From positions 186,001 to 250,000 of the forward strand of contig NZ_JAVIXR010000001.1 in NCBI RefSeq assembly GCF_031157525.1: 64,000 nt of DNA, in the 5' to 3' direction. A program made the translations under genes and the position numbers. Shown here in pieces: positions 10,883-18,732 of this stretch. This stretch comes from Marinobacter sediminicola. GTDB taxonomy: Bacteria; Pseudomonadota; Gammaproteobacteria; Pseudomonadales; Oleiphilaceae. The notes beneath the pieces were generated by a model. It was not told the origin of the DNA. It searched no databases and was given only the letters and a program-made list of their open reading frames with translations. Numbering within the stretch: position 1 is the stretch's first letter; every line of letters starts with the position of its first letter.

Positions 10883-11875
10883 ATGAAGGCGATGGTTATC
10901 GAGGAGTTTGGCGGCCCTGAGGTGTTTGTCGAGCGGGAAGTGAAGACGCTTGAGCCGTCGACTGGGCAGGTTCGAATCAAAGTGGTGGCTTCCAGTGTTA
11001 ATCCTATTGAAACCAAAATACGCTCAGGGGTTGTAAAAGCTGGACCTGAGATGCCGGCAATCCTGAACGGTGATGTGTCTGGTGTTATAGACAAGATTGG
11101 CCCGGGAGTGTCCTTTTTTGCTGTGGGTGATGAGGTTTTTGGGTGCGCAGGTGGAACTAAGGGCTGGCCTGGCGCACTCGCAGACTTCATGGTGGCCGAT
11201 GCCCGGTTACTCGCAAAGCGCACGCCAGCTATGAAATTGCCTCTGGCTGAGTGTGCTGCAGTACCGCTAGTATTTTTGACTGCTTGGACAGCCCTTGTTG
11301 AACGAGCGCAAATCCAGGCTGGCGAGCATGTGCTGATTCATGCTGGCACGGGTGGGGTGGGGCATGTTGCCATTCAGATCGCCAAGCACTTTGGGGCGCG
11401 AGTGGCTACAACTGTATCTACCCCAGAAAAAGCTGCGTTGGCAAAGAAGCTGGGTGCTGACGACATTATTCTTTATCGTGAAGAGTCTGTAGAGGGTTAC
11501 AAGCAGCGGTTGACTCAGGGGCGGGGTTTCAGCCTGGTCTTCGATACTGTGGGTAAAGAGAACGTGGATCGGGCAATCGAGGCAACTGCTATTTCGGGGC
11601 GTCTCTGTTCCATTAATACTCGCTCCACCCATGATCTGAGCCTGATGCATGCCAAAGGCCTGACGCTACATGTGATTTTTCGTTCTATTCCCTTGCTGCA
11701 TGGAATTGGAATGGATGATCAGCCGCGCCTTGTTTCCGCCATGAGCGATATGCTGGAACAGGGAGCGCTACAGCCGTTGCTCGACAAGGAGCGGTACTCG
11801 TTTACCAATGTGGGTGATGCCCATCGTCGTCTTGAATCCGGGCTCGCCATAGGCAAGATACTCCTGCTGCGATAA
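10883..11875 (+). CDS. NAD(P)H quinone oxidoreductase-like MDR protein
   Basis: Zinc-free medium-chain dehydrogenase/reductase of 330 aa. It has the N-terminal catalytic half (MKAMVIEEFGGPEVF, SSVNPIETKIRSG) and a Rossmann half with AGTGGVGHVAIQIAKHFGA near residue 150. The zinc-binding Cys/His set of alcohol dehydrogenases is absent, which fits quinone reductases or enoyl reductases. AGGAG at 10870-10874 has correct spacing for the ATG at 10883, although an ATG at 10877 is also in frame. The true substrate is unknown. It ends at a bidirectional terminator shared with acnB. Confidence 0.85.
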   Translation: MKAMVIEEFGGPEVFVEREVKTLEPSTGQVRIKVVASSVNPIETKIRSGVVKAGPEMPAILNGDVSGVIDKIGPGVSFFAVGDEVFGCAGGTKGWPGALADFMVADARLLAKRTPAMKLPLAECAAVPLVFLTAWTALVERAQIQAGEHVLIHAGTGGVGHVAIQIAKHFGARVATTVSTPEKAALAKKLGADDIILYREESVEGYKQRLTQGRGFSLVFDTVGKENVDRAIEATAISGRLCSINTRSTHDLSLMHAKGLTLHVIFRSIPLLHGIGMDDQPRLVSAMSDMLEQGALQPLLDKERYSFTNVGDAHRRLESGLAIGKILLLR

Positions 11876-11903
11876 CCCGCGTTGCTTTTCAGCATCCACA
11901 AAT

Positions 11904-11931
11904 AAAACGCCAACCCGAAGGTTGGCGTTTT
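11904..11931. terminator. Bidirectional terminator between the oxidoreductase and acnB
   Basis: AAAACGCCAACC (11904-11915), CGAA loop, GGTTGGCGTTTT (11920-11931): a 12-bp perfect stem with A-run and T-run on either side. It can stop both converging transcripts. Confidence 0.9.
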
Positions 11932-11959
11932 CGTAGATCTAAACCTTGAAGCTTAATGC

Positions 11960-14554
11960 TTAGGCGACAGTCGCTTCAGCAGCCTTCTTGGTGTAGTTCT
12001 CCATCTGATCGAAGTTCAGATACTTGTAGATCTCAGCAGACATGCTGTCCAGATCCTTGGCGTATTCCATGTACTCCTCAGGAGAGGGGAGTTTGCCCAG
12101 GATAGCGCCCACAGCAGCCAGTTCCGCAGAGGTCAGGTACACGTTGGCACCATCACCCAGACGGTTCGGGAAGTTACGGGTGGAGGTAGACAGAACGGTA
12201 GACTTGGGAGCTACACGCGCCTGGTTACCCATGCACAGGGAGCAGCCCGGCATCTCGGTGCGAACACCGGCGGTGCCGTAGATGTTGAAGTAACCTTCTT
12301 CCATCAACTGCGCCTGGTCCATCTTGGTAGGTGGAGACATCCACAGACGGGTGTTCAGGCCGCCTTTGTGTTGCTCAAGCAATTTACCAGCGGCACGGAA
12401 GTGGCCGATGTTGGTCATGCAAGAACCGATGAACACTTCGTCTACCTTATCGCCAGCCACTTCAGACAGGAACCTGGCATCGTCAGGATCGTTCGGGCAG
12501 CAAACGATTGGCTCTTTGATGTCAGCCAGATCGATTTCAACTACGTGTGAGTACTCAGCATCTTTGTCAGCACGCATCAGCTTGGGATCAGCCAGCCATG
12601 CTTCCATCTGCTGGGCACGACGCTCCAGAGTACGGGCATCGCCGTAACCTTCAGCAATCATCCAGCGCAGCATGGTGATGTTAGAGCGCAGGTACTCGGC
12701 AACAGACTCTTCAGACAGGTTGATAGTACAACCAGCAGCAGAGCGTTCAGCAGAAGCGTCGGACAGTTCGAAGGCTTGCTCTACCGTCAGGTGCTCAAGA
12801 CCTTCGATTTCCAGGATACGACCAGAGAATTCGTTGATCTTGCCTTTCTTCTCAACAGTGAGCATGCCTTGCTTGATGCCGTACAGCGGAATAGCGTGTA
12901 CCAGATCGCGCAGGGTGATACCTGGCTGCATTTCGCCTTTGAAGCGAACCAGAACAGACTCAGGCATATCCAGTGGCATAACACCGGTAGCCGCAGCAAA
13001 CGCAACCAGACCAGAACCGGCCGGGAAGGAGATGCCCATCGGGAAACGGGTGTGAGAGTCACCACCGGTACCCACAGTGTCAGGCAGCAGCATGCGGTTC
13101 AGCCAGGAGTGGATGATACCGTCGCCTGGGCGCAGGGATACACCACCGCGGTTGCGGATAAAGTCCGGCATCGTGTGCTGCATTTCAACGTCAACCGGCT
13201 TTGGGTAAGCCGCAGTGTGACAGAAAGACTGCATAACCAGATCAGCCTGGAAGCCCAGGCAAGCCAGATCCTTCAGTTCGTCACGGGTCATAGGACCAGT
13301 GGTGTCCTGAGAGCCTACAGTGGTCATGTGAGGCTCGCAGTAGGTGCCTGGGCGAACGCCTTGGCCTTCTTCCAGTCCACAAGCCTTACCAACCATCTTC
13401 TGACCCAGGGTGAAGCCCTTGGTGCCAGCAGCGGGATCGTTTGGCAGACGGAACAGATCAGTGGCGCCCAGACCCAGAGCTGTGCGCGCCTTGGCTGTCA
13501 AACCACGGCCAATGATCAGAGGGATACGGCCGCCAGCCTGAACTTCGTCCAGAATAACATCAGACTTGAAACCGAATTCGGAAATGGTCTCGCCAGCCTC
13601 GTTCAGAATCTTGCCTTCGTATGGGCGGATTTCGATTACGTCGCCCATGTTCATGTTGTCTACGGGGGCTTCGAATACCAACGCGCCAGCATCTTCCATG
13701 GTGTTGAAGAAGATGGGGGCAACCTTGTTACCGATACACACACCGCCGGCACGCTTGTTTGGTACGCCCGGGATGTCGTCACCGAAGAACCAAAGCACAG
13801 AGTTGGTGGCAGACTTACGTGAGGAGCCAGTACCAACCACGTCGCCAACAAAAGCAACAGGGAAGCCTTTGGCTTTGATTTCATCAATCTGGCTCATTGG
13901 GCCAGTTACGCCGGGCTCTTCCGGCTTCAGGCCGTCGCGTTCCATTTTATAGGCAGCGCGGGCGTGCAGCGGGATGTCCGGGCGGGACCATGCATCCGGA
14001 GCCGGGGACAGGTCGTCGGTGTTGGTTTCACCGGTAACCTTGAACACCACCATCTTGGTGCTTTCGGCAACCTTGTTTTTCTTGGTGAACCACTCGGCAT
14101 TGGCCCAGGATTCAACAACAGACTTGGCAATAGCGTTGCCAGCGTCCATTTTGTCTTTCACGTCGTTGAACGCGTCGAACATCAGCAGGGTATGCTTCAG
14201 TTGCTCGCCAGCCAGTTCGGCCAGTTCGCTGTCGTCGAGCAGGTCTACCAGAGTTTCAATGTTGTAGCCGCCTTGCATCATTCCCAGCAGTTGAACAGCT
14301 TTAGGCTTGTCCAGCAAAGGAGAGGTAGCTTCGTTTTTAACAATGGCGGTCAGGAACGCTGCTTTCACGTAAGCGGCTTCATCTACACCCGGTGGAATAC
14401 GGTTTTCCAGCAGGTCAACCAGAGTGTTTTCTTCGCCAGCAGGCGGGTTTTTCAACAACTCAACCAGCGCTGCAGTTTGTTCTGCGTTCAGCGGCTTGGG
14501 AGGAATATTCAGAGCCGCACGTTCTGCAACGTGTTCACGGTAGGCTTCTAACAC
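11960..14554 (-). CDS. acnB: Bifunctional aconitate hydratase 2 / 2-methylisocitrate dehydratase
   Basis: [4Fe-4S] aconitase of the TCA cycle; AcnB proteins can also act on 2-methylisocitrate. The N-terminal HEAT-like domain characteristic of AcnB is present (YREHVAERAA, NPPAGEEN, PPGVDEAAYVKAAFL). Cluster-ligand cysteines lie in FIGSCMTNIGH and MPGCSLCMGNQARV. A longer in-frame ATG starts at 14569, but a GTG at 14554 is preceded by GAGGG at 8-base spacing. It gives VLEAYREHVAE, aligned with the known AcnB start, and 864 aa, close to the usual 865. It is divergent from miaE. Confidence 0.95.
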   Translation of the reverse strand: MLEAYREHVAERAALNIPPKPLNAEQTAALVELLKNPPAGEENTLVDLLENRIPPGVDEAAYVKAAFLTAIVKNEATSPLLDKPKAVQLLGMMQGGYNIETLVDLLDDSELAELAGEQLKHTLLMFDAFNDVKDKMDAGNAIAKSVVESWANAEWFTKKNKVAESTKMVVFKVTGETNTDDLSPAPDAWSRPDIPLHARAAYKMERDGLKPEEPGVTGPMSQIDEIKAKGFPVAFVGDVVGTGSSRKSATNSVLWFFGDDIPGVPNKRAGGVCIGNKVAPIFFNTMEDAGALVFEAPVDNMNMGDVIEIRPYEGKILNEAGETISEFGFKSDVILDEVQAGGRIPLIIGRGLTAKARTALGLGATDLFRLPNDPAAGTKGFTLGQKMVGKACGLEEGQGVRPGTYCEPHMTTVGSQDTTGPMTRDELKDLACLGFQADLVMQSFCHTAAYPKPVDVEMQHTMPDFIRNRGGVSLRPGDGIIHSWLNRMLLPDTVGTGGDSHTRFPMGISFPAGSGLVAFAAATGVMPLDMPESVLVRFKGEMQPGITLRDLVHAIPLYGIKQGMLTVEKKGKINEFSGRILEIEGLEHLTVEQAFELSDASAERSAAGCTINLSEESVAEYLRSNITMLRWMIAEGYGDARTLERRAQQMEAWLADPKLMRADKDAEYSHVVEIDLADIKEPIVCCPNDPDDARFLSEVAGDKVDEVFIGSCMTNIGHFRAAGKLLEQHKGGLNTRLWMSPPTKMDQAQLMEEGYFNIYGTAGVRTEMPGCSLCMGNQARVAPKSTVLSTSTRNFPNRLGDGANVYLTSAELAAVGAILGKLPSPEEYMEYAKDLDSMSAEIYKYLNFDQMENYTKKAAEATVA

Positions 14555-14648
14555 GATTTGAACCCTCATCAGTTGGTATGTCCCGCGCCTTTAGCACACG
14601 CCTGGCGGGAGTTTTATGGCGGATGGACTTTAAGTTGGCGCTGTATTC

Positions 14649-14714
14649 TATAGGAAAGCACCTATAAAGTTAAGCTGGCCAGAGGTCGGAGAACACGGAT
14701 AGCTGCGCTATAAT
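14649..14714 (+). promoter_or_regulatory. acnB-miaE divergent promoter region
   Basis: TATAAT at 14709-14714 is a good -10 for miaE (start 14748), though no strong -35 is visible 17 bases upstream. A short dyad TATAGG-AAAGCA-CCTATA (14649-14666) lies in the middle and also provides TATAGAAT on the other strand, a possible -10 for acnB. Confidence 0.4.
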
Positions 14715-14747
14715 CGCCCATCCTTTGAATTGACGCTGTTGATTACC

Positions 14748-15374
14748 ATGACCCAGAAAACTGATTCTATAACCAAAGCCTTGCAAGATATTCACGATTT
14801 TCTGCCTTGTGCTACGCCCAAGCAGTGGATTGATAACGCTTTAGCCAATCAGGACCTGATGTTGATCGATCACGCACATTGCGAGAAAAAAGCTGCATCG
14901 ACGGCACTGAGCTTGATGTACCGCTATGTTGATAACAGCGACTTGCTCAACAAAATGTCGCGGCTGGCCAGGGAAGAATTGCGTCATTTCGAACAGGTTT
15001 TGGCCATTATTGATAAGCGCGGGATCCCATACTGCCATCTTACCCCTGCGCGCTATGCTGCCGGCTTGCGTAAAGAAGTGCGCACCGACGATCCGGGGCG
15101 ACTGGTAGATGTAATGCTTGTGGGTGCCATCATCGAAGCCCGCTCATGCGAGCGCTTTGCGGCATTGGTTCCGTTTCTTGATGATGAGCTTGCGGATTTC
15201 TATGGCAGCCTGCTCAAGTCAGAAGCGCGACACTATCGAGATTACCTGGCGCTGGCCGTGCAGGCCAATAAGGGGCCTGTTGATGAGCGGCTTGCGGATT
15301 TCATCGCCATTGAAAAACAACTCATTCTGGAACCGGATACTGATTTCCGATTCCATAGTGGCCCTGTAGCCTGA
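14748..15374 (+). CDS. miaE: tRNA-(ms2io6A)-hydroxylase
   Basis: Carboxylate-bridged diiron monooxygenase that hydroxylates the isopentenyl group of ms2i6A at position 37 of tRNAs reading UNN codons. The four-helix ferritin-like pattern with two EXXH-type iron sites is visible: REELRHFEQV and SEARHYRDY, plus the extra Glu in EARSCERF. The ATG at 14748 is chosen over an in-frame TTG at 14730; it gives MTQKTDSI and 208 aa. The gene stands alone, divergent from acnB and convergent with the LysR-type gene, only three bases apart. Confidence 0.93.
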   Translation: MTQKTDSITKALQDIHDFLPCATPKQWIDNALANQDLMLIDHAHCEKKAASTALSLMYRYVDNSDLLNKMSRLAREELRHFEQVLAIIDKRGIPYCHLTPARYAAGLRKEVRTDDPGRLVDVMLVGAIIEARSCERFAALVPFLDDELADFYGSLLKSEARHYRDYLALAVQANKGPVDERLADFIAIEKQLILEPDTDFRFHSGPVA

Positions 15375-15377
15375 GCC

Positions 15378-16262
15378 TCAGGTTAGGGCTCGGCACAGCT
15401 TGATCCAGGCATCAATACCCGCACTGCGGTACTTCTGCTTGTGCAGGATAAAGTAGAACTGTCGTTCAAAACTACGGTGTTGAGGCGCTTTCAGAGCTAC
15501 CAGGCTGCCGCGCTTGATGGCATCTTCCAGAACCACTTCCGACAGGCACCCTATACCCAGGTCGGCCTCCACCGCGCGTTTGATCGCTTCTGTGTGCTCC
15601 AGCTCCAACAGTACGTTCATGTCGGGTAGTAGGCCATGCATGCCGCGTTCGAAGCTTTGTCTGGTTCCGGAGCCTTGCTCTCTCATAATCCAGGTGGCGC
15701 CTCGTAGATCCTCGTCTGTCAGAGTTTCTTTCTTGGCGAGTGGGTGGGTTGGTGAGCAGAACACAACCAATTGGTCTCCGCGCCATGGCAAAACTTCAAG
15801 CTCGGAAGATTGCAGCTCGCCTTCGATAAGCCCTATATCCAGCTCGAAATCCTTGACTCTCCGCACGATGGTGCTGGTGTTGGCTACTTCCAGCGCTACC
15901 CGGGGCCGGGTAGGGGTATTCATGTATTGGGCCATAACGCCAACGGCCAGATAGTTACCTATAGTTAAGGTGGCTCCGACTTTAAGGGCGCCTATTTCAG
16001 AGTTTTTGCTGAAGGCTTGTTCCAGCTCTGTTGCCTGGGCGAGGACAGCTTCCACCTTGGGTCGGTAGAGACGCCCAAGTTCATTCAGTTGCAGGCGTTT
16101 GCCAACACGGTCGAACAGCTGGATGTCGAACTGGTTTTCCAGTTCTTTAAGCGCACTGCTGGCGGCAGATTGCGACATTGCCAGCGATTCCGCTGCCCGG
16201 GTAATGTTCTGAAAGTGTGCGGCAGCCAGGAAGACTTCAAGTTGCCTGAAACTGTATTTCAT
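15378..16262 (-). CDS. finR: LysR-family regulator, FinR-like
   Basis: Transcription factor of 294 aa. The N-terminal winged HTH (YSFRQLEVFLAAAHFQNITR, then AMSQSAASSALKELE) is followed by a LysR substrate-binding domain (residues about 90-290). It is divergent from fpr, the arrangement of FinR in Pseudomonas, which activates fpr under superoxide or sulfite stress. Upstream in-frame codons exist to 16313, but MKYSFRQLEVF at 16262 is the canonical start. The intergenic DNA carries nested inverted repeats suited to LysR binding. The FinR name rests on this context, so treat it as probable. Confidence 0.85.
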   Translation of the reverse strand: MKYSFRQLEVFLAAAHFQNITRAAESLAMSQSAASSALKELENQFDIQLFDRVGKRLQLNELGRLYRPKVEAVLAQATELEQAFSKNSEIGALKVGATLTIGNYLAVGVMAQYMNTPTRPRVALEVANTSTIVRRVKDFELDIGLIEGELQSSELEVLPWRGDQLVVFCSPTHPLAKKETLTDEDLRGATWIMREQGSGTRQSFERGMHGLLPDMNVLLELEHTEAIKRAVEADLGIGCLSEVVLEDAIKRGSLVALKAPQHRSFERQFYFILHKQKYRSAGIDAWIKLCRALT

Positions 16263-16276
16263 ACAAAACGCTCTAA

Positions 16277-16322
16277 ATCGATGAAACCGAATAGGGTTAT
16301 GGGAATATCCCATTTCATCGAT
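16277..16322. promoter_or_regulatory. Nested inverted repeats in the finR-fpr intergenic region
   Basis: ATCGATGAAA (16277-16286) and TTTCATCGAT (16313-16322) form a perfect 10-bp inverted repeat, 26 bases apart. Inside lies ATGGGA-ATA-TCCCAT (16299-16313). The block is about 15 bases upstream of the regulator's start and 85 upstream of fpr. It is a good candidate LysR operator controlling both genes. Confidence 0.6.
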
Positions 16323-16405
16323 AGGTTAATGGTGGGTTAGACTTTAGGCAATTCATATTTTCAATATTCTCCGCCGATAATGAATCGAACGGGTGAGGGG
16401 CTTCA

Positions 16406-17176
16406 ATGAGTAACTTGATAAAAGAAACGGTAACCAGCGTTCATCACTGGAACGATACTTTGTTTAGCTTCAAGACCAGCCGCGACCCCGGGTTTCGGTT
16501 CAAGAATGGTCACTTTGTGATGATTGGTCTGGAGTCTGAAGGCAAGCCTTTAATGCGCGCCTACAGCATTGCCAGTGCAAACTACGAAGAAGAGTTGGAA
16601 TTTTTCTCAATCAAGGTCCAGGACGGCCCGTTGACATCCCGCCTGCAGAAAATTCAGGTGGGTGATGAGATTCTGGTCAGTCGTAAGCCCACTGGAACCT
16701 TGGTTCTGGATAACCTTCTGCCGGGTAAAAATCTCTGGTTGATCAGCACGGGTACCGGGCTGGCGCCATTCATGAGCATCATAAAAGATCCTGAGATTTA
16801 TGAGGCGTTTGATAAGGTCATCTTGACCCATGGTGTGAGATATATTTCAGAGCTTGCCTATCAGCAAGAAATTGAAGAGTTGCCAGAAAACGAGTTCTTC
16901 GGCGAGATGGTGAAAGGGAAGCTTGAGTACTACCCGACGGTTACCCGGGAGCCGTTCCGCAATGAAGGCAGACTGACACGAGCCATGCAGAGCGGCAAGA
17001 TCACCGGTGATTTTGGTTTGCCTGATCTGAACCTTGAAGATGATCGATTCATGATCTGCGGTAGCCCAAGCATGCTTAAAGACACATGCTCCATCCTTGA
17101 TGAAATGGGCTTCAAGGAAGCTCGGGGTGGCGATTTGGGTCACTACGTGATTGAAAGGGCGTTTGTGGAGAAGTAG
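16406..17176 (+). CDS. fpr: Ferredoxin/flavodoxin-NADP+ reductase
   Basis: FAD flavoprotein of 256 aa that passes electrons between NADPH and ferredoxin or flavodoxin. The FAD-binding motif RAYSIAS, the pyrophosphate/NADP stretch STGTGLAPFMSI and the C-terminal CGSPSMLKDTC are present. It ends VIERAFVEK, the extended tail of the bacterial subclass that includes Pseudomonas Fpr. GAGGGG precedes the ATG. A role in oxidative-stress defence and Fe-S repair is likely from the divergent FinR-like regulator. Confidence 0.95.
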   Translation: MSNLIKETVTSVHHWNDTLFSFKTSRDPGFRFKNGHFVMIGLESEGKPLMRAYSIASANYEEELEFFSIKVQDGPLTSRLQKIQVGDEILVSRKPTGTLVLDNLLPGKNLWLISTGTGLAPFMSIIKDPEIYEAFDKVILTHGVRYISELAYQQEIEELPENEFFGEMVKGKLEYYPTVTREPFRNEGRLTRAMQSGKITGDFGLPDLNLEDDRFMICGSPSMLKDTCSILDEMGFKEARGGDLGHYVIERAFVEK

Positions 17177-17202
17177 GGCCGCGCTCGTTAAGCTCAGTGT
17201 GC

Positions 17203-17235
17203 AAGCAGGACGGAAGCGAAATTTCCGTCCTGCTT
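17203..17235. terminator. Hairpin between fpr and the aldehyde dehydrogenase operon
   Basis: AAGCAGGACGGAA (17203-17215) pairs perfectly with TTCCGTCCTGCTT (17223-17235), a 13-bp stem between converging genes. The T-tract is short, so termination strength is uncertain, but position and stability favour a shared terminator. Confidence 0.7.
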
Positions 17236-17287
17236 GATTTCAAGAAAAACGTGCCTACACGCAGAGGCACATATTTGGATCGTTTAA

Positions 17288-18709
17288 CTAGATCGCGAAG
17301 CCACCCAGTTTGGTTTCCAGATATTCTTCAATACCTTCCTGAGCACCTTCCCGACCAAGCCCGCTATTTTTCATGCCGCCGAATGGGGCCGCTGCACTGG
17401 TTGGGTTGATGTCGTTAATGCCAATAATGCCGAAATCCAGAGCTTCAAATGCGCGCATCGCTGTCGTCATGTTGTTGCTGTAGATGTAAGCCGCTAGCCC
17501 AAACTCGGTGTCGTTGGCCATGGCAATCACATCGTCGTCGGAGCGATAGGTGATAACAGGAGCGACCGGGCCAAAGGTTTCTTCCCGGTAGATTTTCATT
17601 GCCGGCGTTACGCCGGAGAGCACGGTTGGAGCGTAGAAATAGCCGTTTGAAAGGCCGTTTTCTGCTAAACGTTGCCCACCGGTTTCCAACGTAGCGCCTT
17701 GAGCAATTGCATCTTGAACCTGCGCATCGACCTTCTGAATGGCCTGCTCATTGATCAACGGGCCGATACCAACGCCTTCGGACATACCATTACCGGCTAC
17801 CAGGCGAGTGGCCCGACTGGTTAGTTCCGCAATAAACGGCTTCAGGTGGTCTTCGTGTACAAATATCCGGTTAGGGCTAATGCAAGCCTGACCGGTGTTA
17901 AGAAACTTAACCAGAGACAGGCCTTTCGCTGCGTGTACTGGATCGGCATCGGGGAACACAATGGCGGGTGCATGTCCGCCAAGCTCCATAGACACTCGCT
18001 TCATGTTGGCTGCCGCCAGCGCGTTCAACTTTTTGCCAACGGGAGTGGAGCCGGTGAACGTCAGTTTTCGGACTCTTGGATCAGTACAAAAAGCATCGCC
18101 TACCCGCTCTGGATCCCGCACTGTGAGCATATTGATAACTCCTGCGGGAAAGCCTGCTTCTGCGAAGATCTCGATCATGGCCTTAGCGCACAAGGGCGTG
18201 CTTTCAGCGGGTTTCAGTATTACCGTGCAGCCGGCAGCTAATGCAGGTGCCAGCTTGCGCGTAATCATGGAAATCGGGTAGTTCCAGGGCGTTATTGCGC
18301 CGACCACACCCACGGGCGATTTCTGGACAATAAAGCGCTGATTTTCACGGGCGGAAGGAATGCTCTGCCCGTATACACGCTTGGCTTCTTCAGCGAACCA
18401 CAGCAGGAAATCTGCGCCGTACTGTACTTCGTTGAGTGATGCTTTCAGGGGTTTTCCCTGTTCGCGGGTCATCAATTCAGCCAGCTCACGCTTTTGCCGA
18501 ATCATCAGCTCCCAGGCCCGGTAAAGCAGTTGGGAACGGTAATGAGCCGTGGTTTTCTTCCATTCTTTAAAGGCACAGTCTGCGGCCGCGATGGCGGCCT
18601 CAATGTCTTGGTCTGTGCAGTTGGGCACTTGCCCGATGATCTCGCCCGTTGCCGGGTTGGTGACCGAGAGCTCAGAACGCCCGGTTAACCATTCACCGTT
18701 TATGTACAT
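17288..18709 (-). CDS. NAD(P)-dependent aldehyde dehydrogenase, succinate-semialdehyde type
   Basis: Aldehyde dehydrogenase of 473 aa with the catalytic Cys in NTGQACISPNR, the general-base Glu in MELGGHAP and the cofactor motif FTGSTPVGKK. PWNYPISM and EETFGPVAP are also standard. It resembles GabD-type succinate-semialdehyde dehydrogenases. It is the last gene of a minus-strand operon with malonyl-CoA decarboxylase, a PhaB-type reductase and an acyl-CoA dehydrogenase, 23 bases after the latter. No gabT is nearby, so another semialdehyde, such as malonate semialdehyde, is possible; that is inference. Confidence 0.88.
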   Translation of the reverse strand: MYINGEWLTGRSELSVTNPATGEIIGQVPNCTDQDIEAAIAAADCAFKEWKKTTAHYRSQLLYRAWELMIRQKRELAELMTREQGKPLKASLNEVQYGADFLLWFAEEAKRVYGQSIPSARENQRFIVQKSPVGVVGAITPWNYPISMITRKLAPALAAGCTVILKPAESTPLCAKAMIEIFAEAGFPAGVINMLTVRDPERVGDAFCTDPRVRKLTFTGSTPVGKKLNALAAANMKRVSMELGGHAPAIVFPDADPVHAAKGLSLVKFLNTGQACISPNRIFVHEDHLKPFIAELTSRATRLVAGNGMSEGVGIGPLINEQAIQKVDAQVQDAIAQGATLETGGQRLAENGLSNGYFYAPTVLSGVTPAMKIYREETFGPVAPVITYRSDDDVIAMANDTEFGLAAYIYSNNMTTAMRAFEALDFGIIGINDINPTSAAAPFGGMKNSGLGREGAQEGIEEYLETKLGGFAI

Positions 18710-18732
18710 GAGGCTTTACCTTCTGACTGGCA

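Noticed and set aside
12776..13822. 348-codon open frame on the plus strand inside acnB
   Set aside because: Antisense to a highly conserved aconitase; composition and lack of motifs mark it as a shadow frame.
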